A stretch of 64,000 nucleotides of DNA. Source: a bacterium (lineage in GTDB: Bacteria; Desulfobacterota; Binatia; DP-6). Below are positions 29,341-38,887 of this stretch, piece after piece. The DNA lies in NCBI GenBank assembly GCA_026129405.1, contig JAHCID010000001.1, forward strand, positions 1,085,237 to 1,149,236. Direction: 5' to 3'. The translations under genes were made by a program, and so were the position numbers. The notes under the pieces were generated by a model. That model was not told the DNA's origin and ran no database searches. It was given only the letters and a program-made list of their open reading frames with translations. Numbering within the stretch: the first letter of the stretch is position 1; each line of letters opens with the position of its first letter.

Positions 29341-29793
29341 GTGGAGGTCGTGGTCGCGATGCGCGGGCGGCGCGTGCCGGAGCTGGCGGGTCGCGTGAGC
29401 CGCAACGCCCGCCGGCTGCTGCGCGCCCTCGCGCTGCCCGACGCCGAGCTGTCCATCGTGCTCTGCTCCGACGCCGTCATCCATGGGCTGAACCGCGATT
29501 GGCGCGGCCGCGACCGTCCCACCGACGTGCTGTCGTTCGCGCAGGGCGAAGGCGAGGGGGCGCGGCCGGCAGGGCTCCTCGGCGACGTCGTGATCTCGGT
29601 CGACACCGCCCGCCGGCAGGCGGCCGAGCGCGGCGCGACGCTCGGCCGCGAGACCGATCGCCTGCTCGTGCACGGGCTGCTGCATCTCCTCGGCTACGAC
29701 CACGAGGGCTCGCCGGCGGAGGCGCGTCGCATGCAGCGGCGCGAGCGCGCGCTGCGGCGCATCCTCGCGCCGCCGCACCGGAGCGCCGCGTGA
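29341..29793 (+). CDS. ybeY: Endoribonuclease YbeY
   Basis: This is a single-domain metalloprotein that processes 16S rRNA ends and supports ribosome quality control. The zinc site is the HGLLHLLGYDH motif (Hx3Hx5H) near residue 115. The upstream conserved loop DRPTDVLSFAQGEGEG and GLLGDVVISVDTA complete the signature. The 150-residue length is normal and the start is GTG 29341. It overlaps lnt by 4 bp (GTGA), so expression is probably coupled. The alaS-phoH-ybeY-lnt order supports the assignment. Confidence 0.95.
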   Translation: MEVVVAMRGRRVPELAGRVSRNARRLLRALALPDAELSIVLCSDAVIHGLNRDWRGRDRPTDVLSFAQGEGEGARPAGLLGDVVISVDTARRQAAERGATLGRETDRLLVHGLLHLLGYDHEGSPAEARRMQRRERALRRILAPPHRSAA

Positions 29794-31412
29794 CGGCGGA
29801 GCCCGCACGCCAGTCGGGCGCCGAAACGGTCCACGTCGGCCGCAACGGCGCCGGCGGGCCCCTCGTCGCCCAGCTCGAGACGCCGGTCCCCGACGGCCGC
29901 TGGCGCCGCCTCGCCTACGCCGCCGGCAGCGGCCTCCTCCTGTCGGCGTCGTTCCCGAGCCTCGACGTCACGCCGCTCGCGTGGATCGGTCTCGTGCCGC
30001 TGCTGCTCGCCACCCACGGCCGCTCGGTGCGCTCCGCGTTCGCGCTCGGCTGGGTGGCGGGCATGACGTTCTTCCTCGCCACCTGCTACTGGATCGTGCA
30101 CACGATCTCGCACTACACGCCGCTGCCGACGGTGGTGTGCGTCGTGCTGCTGGTGGCGATGTCGGCGGTGCTCGCGTGCTACCACGGCGCCTTCGCCGCC
30201 GGGCTGCGCTTCTTCGAGCGCCGCGGCCTGCCCGCGCTGTGGCTCGCGCCGGCGCTCTGGGTGACGCTCGAGTGGGTGCGCGGCTGGTTCTTCATCGGCT
30301 TCCCCTGGGCCGCGCTCGGCTACTCGCAGTGGCGCTTCTCGAACCTGGTGCAGATCGTCGAGGTGACCGGCGTCTACGGCGTGTCGGCGGTGCTCGTGCT
30401 GTTCAACGTCGTGGTCGCCGGCGTGCTGCGCGAGCGCGGCCGCGGCGTCCTGCGCGTCGGGCCGCCGCTCGCGGTGCTGACGATTCTCGTCGGCGTCCTG
30501 CCGGCGGTCGGTGCCTGGCGCAAGGGGCAGCTCGCCGCCATGCCGCCCGCGGGCCGCGTGACGGTCGCGGTGGCGCAGGGCAACGTCGAGCAGGACCGCA
30601 AGTGGGATCCGGCCTTCCAGGCCGAGACCATGGCGCGCTACGCGACGCTCACGCGCGAGGCGGCGCGGCTGAAGCCCGATCTCGTCGTGTGGCCCGAGAC
30701 GGCGGCGCCGTTCTTCTTCCAGGAGCCGTCGCCGTGGCGCCAGGACCTCCTCGAGCTGGTGCGCGAGGTCCGCATCCCGCTGCTCTTCGGCAGCCCCGCC
30801 TTCCGCGTGGAAGACGGCAGGATCGAGCAGCTGAATCGCGCCTTCCTGCTCGGCCCCGACGGCAGCGAGCAGGGCACGTACGACAAGATCCAGCTCGTGC
30901 CGTTCGGCGAGTACGTCCCCTTCCGCCGCATCCTCTTCTTCGTCCCCCAGATCGTGACCGCGGTGGGCCAGATCGGCGCCGGCATCGACCCGACGGTGTT
31001 CACGATCCCGCAGGCGAAGCTCGGCACCCTCATCTGCTACGAGGGCATCTTCCCCGAGCTGCCCCGCCGCTTCGTGGACGCGGGTGCCCAGGTCCTCGTC
31101 AACATCACCAACGACGCCTGGTTCGGTCGCACCTCCGCCCCGTGGCAGCATCTCGTCCAGGAGTCCTTTCGCGCCATCGAGAACCGCACCCCGATGGTGC
31201 GCGCCGCCAACACCGGCATCAGCGCCTTCATCGACGCGACCGGCCACATCCGCTGGGCGAGCCCGCTGTACGAGACGCTCTGGTACGTCGACGAGGTCAC
31301 GTGGCCGGGCGTGAAGACGTTCTACGCGCAGTACGGGAACGTGTTCGTGTGGGCGTGTGCGGCGGTGCTGGTGGCGTTCCTGGGCGTGGGCGCGCGGCGG
31401 CGGGCGGGGTAG
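29790..31412 (+). CDS. lnt: Apolipoprotein N-acyltransferase
   Basis: The enzyme adds the third acyl chain to lipoproteins at the outer face of the inner membrane. Of 540 residues, the N-terminal 220 form about six to seven membrane helices. A nitrilase-like periplasmic domain follows, with the catalytic triad Glu in VVWPETAAPF, Lys in YDKIQLVPFGEYVPF and Cys in LICYEGIFPEL. NITNDAWFGRTSAP is another conserved block. A final helix (YGNVFVWACAAVLVAFLG) closes the protein. GTG 29790 overlaps the ybeY stop. A cytoplasmic N-terminal extension of about 40 residues is longer than usual. Several lipoproteins in this window are likely clients. Confidence 0.96.
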   Translation: MTAEPARQSGAETVHVGRNGAGGPLVAQLETPVPDGRWRRLAYAAGSGLLLSASFPSLDVTPLAWIGLVPLLLATHGRSVRSAFALGWVAGMTFFLATCYWIVHTISHYTPLPTVVCVVLLVAMSAVLACYHGAFAAGLRFFERRGLPALWLAPALWVTLEWVRGWFFIGFPWAALGYSQWRFSNLVQIVEVTGVYGVSAVLVLFNVVVAGVLRERGRGVLRVGPPLAVLTILVGVLPAVGAWRKGQLAAMPPAGRVTVAVAQGNVEQDRKWDPAFQAETMARYATLTREAARLKPDLVVWPETAAPFFFQEPSPWRQDLLELVREVRIPLLFGSPAFRVEDGRIEQLNRAFLLGPDGSEQGTYDKIQLVPFGEYVPFRRILFFVPQIVTAVGQIGAGIDPTVFTIPQAKLGTLICYEGIFPELPRRFVDAGAQVLVNITNDAWFGRTSAPWQHLVQESFRAIENRTPMVRAANTGISAFIDATGHIRWASPLYETLWYVDEVTWPGVKTFYAQYGNVFVWACAAVLVAFLGVGARRRAG

Positions 31413-31474
31413 TCGTCCGCATTCCACCCGCGGCTCGCCGTACCACGCGCCCACGCACCCGCCCCGGACCATGA

Positions 31475-31493
31475 TGCCCCGCCGACCGGGGCA
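31475..31493 (+). terminator. GC-rich hairpin after lnt
   Basis: A 7-bp inverted repeat (TGCCCCG and CGGGGCA, 5-nt loop) lies 62 bp past the lnt stop and before the next ribosome binding site. It has no clear U-tract, so intrinsic termination is uncertain. It could also be an RNA-stabilising hairpin. Confidence 0.35.
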
Positions 31494-31546
31494 CGCCCCT
31501 TGCTGCCTTTCGTCCCGACCGACGCTCATCCGACGGGAGGGACACG

Positions 31547-31915
31547 ATGTTCACTACGCGACACGCCGTGCGCGGCGACGAGGCGATTCCTCCGGTGCAG
31601 GGATCGCGGCGGATCGGGGTGCATCCCGCCCGGGCCCTGGTGGCGGCGGTGCTCGACGACGCGGTGTCGATCCTGAAGCGGCGGGACGTGGGGGTTTCGA
31701 AGGCGGGCAAGCGCTTGTTCGAGGAGACCGTGGCCTGGTGCGCGGCGGACGATCTCGAACATCCCTTCTCGTTCTTGAACGCGTGTGCGGCGCTCGACCT
31801 CGACGCCGACACGCTGCGGCGCCGCCTGCTCGCGGAGCCGCGGGGGCGGAGCCGCTGGGGCACGCTGCCCCGGCGCGTCATCGACGCGGCGGCCGCGGGC
31901 GGACGCGGGAGCTGA
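31547..31915 (+). CDS. Conserved small cytosolic protein (unknown)
   Basis: The 122-residue protein includes a stretch reading KRLFEETVAWCAADDLEHPF followed by SFLNACAALDLDADTLRRRL. I recall similar text (FSFxNvCexLGlDxxxxRxxL) in a family of small proteins common in deltaproteobacteria, where it resembles a helix-turn-helix. A DNA-binding role is possible but unproven. The ATG has a perfect ribosome binding site (GGGAGG six bases upstream). The 3' end is 6 bp from the convergent modC gene. Family identity is from memory and would need a search. Confidence 0.72.
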   Translation: MFTTRHAVRGDEAIPPVQGSRRIGVHPARALVAAVLDDAVSILKRRDVGVSKAGKRLFEETVAWCAADDLEHPFSFLNACAALDLDADTLRRRLLAEPRGRSRWGTLPRRVIDAAAAGGRGS

Positions 31916-31921
31916 GCTCGC

Positions 31922-32974
31922 TCAAGCGACCCGCACGGAGTGGCTCTTCAGCGCGAGCCAGACCGGGCGTCCCGTGTGCAGCCGGAGATCGGCGACGGCG
32001 GCGGGGGTGCAGCGCACGAGCCAGGCGCTGCCGCCGGCGGGCACGCAGCGCACCAGCGCGTCCGCGCCGGCGCGCGTGACGTCGAGCACGGTTGCGGCGA
32101 CGACGTTGCGGGCCGAGAGCCCCTGCACCGGCGCGATCGCGATCAGCACGTCCTCGGCGCGCACGCCGAGCGTGACGGCGCTGCCCGGGGGGCGGTCGGC
32201 GTGCAGCGGAATGCTGAGCCCGAGGCCGTCGCCGAGGCGGACGCGCGAGATGCCGCCGGCGACGTCGTGCTCCATGATCGTCGCCGGCAGCAGGTTCTCG
32301 ACGCCGCCATCGCGCTCGCCGGCGGCGATCCCGAGCAGATCGCCCGGCGCGCCCTGGGCGACGACGCGGCCGTCGCGCAGGAGGAGCGCGGTGTCGGCGA
32401 GCGCCAGCGCCTCGCCGACCTGGTGCGTGACCCACAGCACGGGCACCTGCCAGGAGGCGCGCAGGCGCAGCAGCCAGGGGACGATGCGCTCGCGCAGCGC
32501 GACGTCGAGCGCGCCGAGCGGCTCGTCGAGCAGCAGCAGCGCCGGCGCGTGCGCCAGCGCCCGGGCGAGGGCGACGCGCTGGCGCTCGCCGCCGGAGAGC
32601 GTGCCCGGGCGCCGCGCGAGCAGCGGGCCGAGCTCGAGCGTGTCGACGATCTCCGCCAGCCGGGCGGCGTCGACGCGGGCGCCGAAGGCGACGTTCGCGC
32701 GCGCCGAGAGGTGCGGAAAGAGCCCGGCGTCCTGCGGCACGTAGCCGACGCGGCGCTGCTCGGGGGGGCGGCGGGTGCGGCCGTCCTGCCAGACGGCGTC
32801 GCCCACGACGACGCGCCCGTGCGCGGCGCGGCGCAGGCCCGCGACCGCCTCGAGCAGCGACGTCTTGCCCGCACCCGACGGGCCCATCACCGCGGTCACG
32901 CCGTCGCCGCCCAGGGTGACGTCGACCGCGAGCGTGAACCGCGCCAGCGGCAGCCTGACGTCGAGCGCGATCAC
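31922..32974 (-). CDS. modC: Molybdate ABC transporter ATP-binding protein
   Basis: The 350-residue ATPase powers molybdate uptake. Walker A is GPSGAGKTS, the Q-loop lies near VGYVPQDAGLFPHLSARANV, the signature is LSGGERQRVALARALAH and Walker B is ALLLLDEPLGALD. The H-loop is WVTHQ. The C-terminal 120 residues include a Mop-like regulatory domain with LSARNVVAATVLDVTR. This Mop portion and the operon order distinguish it from sulfate transporters. The start is GTG 32974, overlapping the end of modB by 4 bp (GTGA). Confidence 0.94.
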   Translation of the reverse strand: MIALDVRLPLARFTLAVDVTLGGDGVTAVMGPSGAGKTSLLEAVAGLRRAAHGRVVVGDAVWQDGRTRRPPEQRRVGYVPQDAGLFPHLSARANVAFGARVDAARLAEIVDTLELGPLLARRPGTLSGGERQRVALARALAHAPALLLLDEPLGALDVALRERIVPWLLRLRASWQVPVLWVTHQVGEALALADTALLLRDGRVVAQGAPGDLLGIAAGERDGGVENLLPATIMEHDVAGGISRVRLGDGLGLSIPLHADRPPGSAVTLGVRAEDVLIAIAPVQGLSARNVVAATVLDVTRAGADALVRCVPAGGSAWLVRCTPAAVADLRLHTGRPVWLALKSHSVRVA

Positions 32975-33642
32975 GGCCGCCGCTCCCGTCGCCGCACCAG
33001 CCACTCGACCGCCCACAGGGTCGCGAAGGCGAGCCCGACGGTGACGCCCGCGAGCGCGCGGGCGCGCTCGTCGTCGCCGATCTGCACGGCCTGGAAGATC
33101 GCCAGCGACAGCGTCTGCGTGCGTCCGGGGATGTTGCCGGCGAGCATGACCGTGGCGCCGAACTCGCCGAGCGCCCGCGCGAACGCGAGCACCGTACCGG
33201 CGAGGACGCCGCGCCACGCGAGCGGCAGCGTGACGCGGAAGAACGCCGACACCGGCCCGCAGCCGAGCGTGCGCGCGATGCCGACGAGGCGCGGGTCGAC
33301 CTCCTCGAACGCGGTGCGCGCGGTGCGTACGAGGAGCGGGAACGCCATCACCGCCGTGGCGACGAGGACGCCCTTCCAGGTGAAGGCGATGGTGATGCCG
33401 TGCCCCTCGAGCCAGCCGCCGAGGACGCCGCGTCGGGCGAAGACCTCGAGCAGCGCCAGGCCGACCGCCGTCGGGGGCAGCACGAGCGGCAGCGAGCACA
33501 GCGTCTCGACGAGGCCGGTGCCCGGCCCGCGCCAGCGCGCCAGGAGCAGCGCCAGGGCGACCCCGGGCGGCAGGATCACGAGCGTGGCGAGCGCCGCCAC
33601 CTCGAGGGTGAAGACGACGACGCCGATGTCGCCGGCGGTCAT
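32971..33642 (-). CDS. modB: Molybdate ABC transporter permease
   Basis: This 223-residue inner-membrane permease has five to six predicted helices. CSLPLVLPPTAVGLALL is a conserved ModB stretch. The cytoplasmic EAA-loop region LGCGPVSAFFRVTLPLAWRG contacts the ATPase, and ARALGEFGATVMLAGNIPGR is another strong family signature. It would form a homodimer that moves molybdate delivered by ModA, driven by ModC. ATG 33642 lies 1 bp after the modA stop and the gene overlaps modC by 4 bp. No ModE regulator gene is adjacent. Confidence 0.95.
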   Translation of the reverse strand: MTAGDIGVVVFTLEVAALATLVILPPGVALALLLARWRGPGTGLVETLCSLPLVLPPTAVGLALLEVFARRGVLGGWLEGHGITIAFTWKGVLVATAVMAFPLLVRTARTAFEEVDPRLVGIARTLGCGPVSAFFRVTLPLAWRGVLAGTVLAFARALGEFGATVMLAGNIPGRTQTLSLAIFQAVQIGDDERARALAGVTVGLAFATLWAVEWLVRRRERRP

Positions 33643-33643
33643 C

Positions 33644-34396
33644 TCACGGCAGGACGCCGAACCCCGCGCGCTCGAAGGCCGGGCGCGCCGCCGGTGAGGC
33701 GAGGAAGTCGACCAGCTCCTTGGCCTCGTCGAGCTTGTGCGAGGACTGCACGGGCGCGACCGCGTACACGATGCGCGGCCCGTCCGCGGCGGGGACCGCG
33801 TACGCGATGCGCACCCGCGGCTCGATCGCCGCGTCCGTTCTGTAGACCACGGCGGCGTCGGCGGCGCCGGTGGCGACGGCGGCGAGCGCGGCGCGGACGT
33901 CGACGGTGGGGACGACGTGCGGCTCGGTCGCCTTCCAGGTGCCGGCCTTCTCGAGCCACTGCTTCGTGTAGACGCCGGCCGGCACCGCCTTCGGATCGGC
34001 GAGGGCCAGGCGCTTCACCTTCGCGAGGTCGCCGGCGCCGTCGATCGTGGTGGTCGCGTTCGTCGGGACGATCACCACGAGGCTGTTCGTGAGCAGCTCG
34101 CGCACGTCGCCCTGCTGCACGGCGCCGACCTTCACGACACGCTCCATCTGCGCCACGTCGGCCGAGAAGAACACGTCGGCCGGTGCGCCGGCGACGATCT
34201 GGCGTGCGAGGTCGCTGGAGCCGCCGAAGCTGAAGGTGACGCGATCGTGGCTCGTCTTCTCGAACGCCTGCACGACCTCCTGGAGGACGTTCGTCAGGCT
34301 GGCGGCGGCGAAGACGAGCAGCTCCTCGGCGGCCCGCACCGGCCGCGGGGCGACGAGCGAGAGGGCGACGAGCAGGGCCACCACGAGTCGGGTCAT
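33644..34396 (-). CDS. modA: Molybdate-binding periplasmic protein
   Basis: This is the solute-binding subunit for molybdate uptake, 250 residues with a Sec signal peptide (MTRLVVALLVALSLVAPRPVRA). ModA features are ELLVFAAASLTNVLQEV, FSFGGSSDLARQIVAGAPAD and VFFSADVAQM, which carry the Ser/Ala oxyanion-binding residues. LVVIVPTNA and LALADPKAVPAGVYTKQW are also present. The C-terminal YAVAPVQSS and FLASPAARPAFERAGFGV match the family. It is the first gene of modABC; the 99-bp gap to the divergent prfB gene holds any promoter, but no ModE box is evident to me. Molybdate would serve molybdopterin enzymes elsewhere. Confidence 0.95.
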   Translation of the reverse strand: MTRLVVALLVALSLVAPRPVRAAEELLVFAAASLTNVLQEVVQAFEKTSHDRVTFSFGGSSDLARQIVAGAPADVFFSADVAQMERVVKVGAVQQGDVRELLTNSLVVIVPTNATTTIDGAGDLAKVKRLALADPKAVPAGVYTKQWLEKAGTWKATEPHVVPTVDVRAALAAVATGAADAAVVYRTDAAIEPRVRIAYAVPAADGPRIVYAVAPVQSSHKLDEAKELVDFLASPAARPAFERAGFGVLP

Positions 34397-34495
34397 CGGC
34401 GGAGACCTCCGCGCGAGTGCGTAGTCGGTCAGCCGGGCGCAGTCAAAGACGGCGGCCCTCGCGTCCCGGTGCGCTCCCCGCTACAACGCCCCGTC

Positions 34496-35653
<1,158 letters not shown>

Positions 35654-35657
<4 letters not shown>

Positions 35658-36259
35658 CGCGCGCCGAGCGCATCCTCGCCGACGCCGGCGCCGTCATCCG
35701 CGGCAGCCACGTCGTCTACACCTCGGGCCGCCACGGCAGCGCCTACGTGAACAAGGACGCGGTGTATCCCGACACCCGGCGCGTGTCGGAGCTGTGCGCG
35801 CTGCTCGCCGAACGGGCGCGACCGCAGGACGCCGAAATCGTCTGCGGACCGGCGCTTGGCGGCATCATCCTCGCGCAGTGGATCGGACATCATCTGGATC
35901 TGCCTGCGGTCTACGCGGAGAAGCTGCCCGAGGGCGGGCTCGGCCTGCGACGCGGCTACGACAAGCTGGTGCGCGGCCGGCGCGTGCTCGTCGTGGAGGA
36001 CATCCTCAACACCGGCGGCTCGGTGGCGCAGGCGATCGCCGCCGTGCGCGCCGCCGGCGGCGAGGTCGTCGGCGTGGTCGCGCTCGTGAATCGCGGCGAC
36101 GTGACCGCGGAGCAGCTCGGCGTGCCCGCGCTGAGTGCGCTCGTCACGCTCGCCCTCGACTCGTGGCCCGCCGAGGCATGCCCGCTCTGCCGCGACGGCG
36201 TCGTCGTGAACACCGAGGTCGGCAAAGGTCGCGAGTTCCTCGCCGCCCGCGACGCCTGA
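35654..36259 (+). CDS. pyrE: Orotate phosphoribosyltransferase
   Basis: The enzyme converts orotate plus PRPP to orotidine 5'-monophosphate in pyrimidine synthesis. The PRPP-binding loop VLVVEDILNTGGSVAQAI is intact. The substrate-binding loop TSGRHGSAYVNKD and GPALGGIILAQWIGHHLDLP are also visible. At 201 residues it is of normal length. The C-terminal CPLCRDGVVVNTEVGKG has two Cys, as in some longer PyrE proteins. The GTG start overlaps the prfB stop by 4 bp. Confidence 0.92.
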
Positions 36260-36349
36260 CCACGCGGCGGACGCAGCGTGGTCGCACAGTTCCGTTGACG
36301 CGCGACAGCCAACCTTGCATTCGGGCGCGGGGTTGGACTAGTCGGCGAC

Positions 36350-38887
36350 ATGATCGTGCTGGTCTGGTCCATGATCGCTGTCATAGTGTCATTTCTGCAC
36401 AGCGATCTGGCCTGGGCCGCCGTCGGAGCCACGCCGACCAAGGTGCTCCAGCGGTGCTGCTGCGGCCCGGGGGTCGGGGCCTGCGGCGCGTGCGAAGCCG
36501 AGCGCTGCTGCGGCTCGACGGCGGTCTCCGGTGCGGACGGGTGCGGCATGGCCGCCGGCGTCTGCCTCGAGGGCGATCGCGGCGGTGCGGCGTGCGCCGA
36601 CTTCCTCGGCGGGCTCCAGTTCATGCTGGCGCTCGACGCGCGCGGCAACCTCTTCGTCGCCTCCAACCCCACCAGCTCGGTGCTGCGCGTGAGTCCGGGC
36701 GGCTGCGTGACCACGGTGCTCGACGCGGCCGGCGGCGGGGGCGTGGCCGTGCACGGCGCCCGCGGCCTCTCGGTGAGCACCGACGGCACGCTCGTCGTCG
36801 CCAACGGTCTCGGCAACACCGTCTTTCGCGTGACGCCAGCCGGCGTGCGCCGGAAGATCGCCGATCTCTCGCGGCCGTACGCGACCGCGATCGACGCCGC
36901 CGGCAACGTGTTCGTCTCGCTCCAGACCGAAGACCGCGTGGTTCGCGTTCCGGCCGCCGGCGGTACGCCCGTCACCGTGCTCGACGCGAGCGGGGACGGC
37001 GCGGGCGCGACCTTCGCCGCCGCGCGCGGCCTCGCCGTCGACGCCGCCGGCACCCTCTACGCCGCAGGCGAGGCGAGCGACAACGTCTTGCGCGTCACGC
37101 CCGACGGTGTGCGCAGCGAGATCGTGAACCAGGCGCGGGCAGAAGCCGCCGGGGCGCTGCTCGATCAGCCGTTCGGCCTCGCGGTCGACGCCGCCGGCAA
37201 CGTCTTCGTGACCGGCGTCGCGAGCGACAACGTGCTGCGGGTGTCGCCGGCGGGCGAGATCACCGAGCTGCTCCGCGGCCCGCCGCTCGACGCTCCCCGC
37301 GAGGTGGTCGTCGACCCGGCTGGGCGGGTGTACGTGACCGGGCAGCTGAGCAGCAACGTCGTCCGTCTCACGCCGACGGCCGACGGCTGGACCCACGTGG
37401 TCCTCGTCCAGGGCGAGCCCGAGGTCGCGACCCCGGGCCTCGGCGCGCAGAACGCCGTCCTGAAGCGCGCGCGGGGCCTCGCGGTCGGCGCCGACGGCCG
37501 GGTCTTCGTCGCCGGCGAGACCACGAGCACGGTCTACGGCATCGCCACCGCGCCGGGCGCCTGCGGCGACGGCGTCGTCGGCGTCGGCGAGGAGTGCGAC
37601 TGGGCGCGGCCCGAGGACCGCTGCTGCTGCGACGCCCGGTGTCGCCTGGCCGAAGCCGGTGCGCCGTGTACGGACGGCGTCCATTGCAACGGCCGCGATC
37701 GCTGCGACGCCGCCGGCCGCTGCACCCTGCACGCCGGGACACCGTGCGCAGAGGCCGCCGCGTCCGGAGTCTCGAGCGGGGTCTGCAACGAGGAGACGGC
37801 GAGGTGCGACGCGCCGGACGGGCCACCCTGCGACGACGGCAACCCGTGCAACGGACCCGACGTCGAGGTCGATCGGGTGTGCACTCCGACCAACGCGTTC
37901 GCCCCCGTGGGGACGCCGTGCGCGGCGGATGGCGATCCCTGCACGCGCGATCAGTGCGACGGCAACGGGGTGTGCCGTGCGCTGCCGGGCAACGCGGGCG
38001 TCACCTGCCGCGCCGCCGACGCCTGTCGTGAGGCGGCGGAGTGCGCGGCGGGCGCCGCCGTCTGTCCGGCCGGCCCGGCGAAGCCGGACCGCACGCCGTG
38101 CGCGCTGGCCGGCTGCGACGGCGCCGCGTTCTGCGAGCGTGGGGAGTGCGCGTGCTGGGCCGACGCGTGCGGCAACGGCGTCGCCGATCCGGGCGAGCAG
38201 TGCGGCGAGCCCGGTCTGCCGGACGGACCCTGCTGCACGGGGTGCCGGTTCGCTCGCCCCGGCCAGATCTGCCGCACCGCCTCCAGCGCGTGCGACGTCG
38301 CCGAGACCTGCGACGGCGCCTCGGCCGTCTGCCCCGGCGACGTGTTCGCGCCGCCCGACACCGCCTGCGACGACGGCGATCCCTGCACGATGGACGCCTG
38401 CCGCGCCGGCGCGTGCAGCAGCGTGCGCTTCTGCGAGGCGACGCTCGCCCGCCGCGCGCGCACGGTCGGCCGGCGCGGCCTCGCACCGGGAGCACGGGCG
38501 GCGAGCGTGCTGTGCACGAACACCGACCCGACGGTTCGCCGTGCGGTGAGCTGCTCGGCGCGCGCGCTCCTGCCCGGGGCGGCGGCCGGCGAGCCGGCCG
38601 CGTGCCTCGAGGTGCCCGGGGCGCTGGTGGCCAAGAAGGTTCGGCGTCGCGTGCGTCGCCTCGCCGCGACGCCCGCCGGCACGCAGGAGATCGACGTCCA
38701 GCTGCGGTTCAACGCTTTGGCCCGGAAGGCGATCATGGCGGCGTTCAGGGCCGAGGAGCGGTCCTCGGTCCTCGTCTGCGTCGAGTTCCGCTTCGAGGAC
38801 GGCGGCACGGTCACGGTGATGCGCGAGCTCGTCCTCCTCCCGAGCGAGAAGCTCAGAACGCAGCTTCCAGGCTCCACGCCACCATGA
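36350..38887 (+). CDS. Secreted NHL/beta-propeller protein with Cys-rich C-terminal repeats
   Basis: The 845-residue exported protein starts with a signal peptide (LVWSMIAVIVSFLHSDLAWA) and a Cys-rich stretch including RCCCGPGVGACGACEAERCC. Residues about 85-400 hold repeats of the form LAVDAAGxxxVxGxxSDNVLRVTPxG, typical of NHL-type beta propellers (at least six visible). After that come short Cys-rich modules (CGDGVVGVGEECDW, PCDDGNPCNGPD, CTRDQCDGNGVC, DPCTMDACRAGACSS), similar to disintegrin-like or myxococcal-type repeats. The C-terminus reads RRVRRLAATPAGTQEIDVQL. The likely location is the cell surface or medium, but the ligand is unknown. The 3' end overlaps a convergent barrel gene by 35 bp. 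Confidence 0.88.
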   Translation: MIVLVWSMIAVIVSFLHSDLAWAAVGATPTKVLQRCCCGPGVGACGACEAERCCGSTAVSGADGCGMAAGVCLEGDRGGAACADFLGGLQFMLALDARGNLFVASNPTSSVLRVSPGGCVTTVLDAAGGGGVAVHGARGLSVSTDGTLVVANGLGNTVFRVTPAGVRRKIADLSRPYATAIDAAGNVFVSLQTEDRVVRVPAAGGTPVTVLDASGDGAGATFAAARGLAVDAAGTLYAAGEASDNVLRVTPDGVRSEIVNQARAEAAGALLDQPFGLAVDAAGNVFVTGVASDNVLRVSPAGEITELLRGPPLDAPREVVVDPAGRVYVTGQLSSNVVRLTPTADGWTHVVLVQGEPEVATPGLGAQNAVLKRARGLAVGADGRVFVAGETTSTVYGIATAPGACGDGVVGVGEECDWARPEDRCCCDARCRLAEAGAPCTDGVHCNGRDRCDAAGRCTLHAGTPCAEAAASGVSSGVCNEETARCDAPDGPPCDDGNPCNGPDVEVDRVCTPTNAFAPVGTPCAADGDPCTRDQCDGNGVCRALPGNAGVTCRAADACREAAECAAGAAVCPAGPAKPDRTPCALAGCDGAAFCERGECACWADACGNGVADPGEQCGEPGLPDGPCCTGCRFARPGQICRTASSACDVAETCDGASAVCPGDVFAPPDTACDDGDPCTMDACRAGACSSVRFCEATLARRARTVGRRGLAPGARAASVLCTNTDPTVRRAVSCSARALLPGAAAGEPAACLEVPGALVAKKVRRRVRRLAATPAGTQEIDVQLRFNALARKAIMAAFRAEERSSVLVCVEFRFEDGGTVTVMRELVLLPSEKLRTQLPGSTPP

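Noticed and set aside
34397..34495. ModE box or molybdenum-cofactor riboswitch upstream of modA
   Set aside because: I see neither the paired TAACGTTA-like half-sites nor a structured leader in this 99-bp gap.
36295..36349. Possible promoter with TTGACG before the beta-propeller gene
   Set aside because: TTGACG is present but no convincing -10 box lies at 16-18 bp, so I did not call it.
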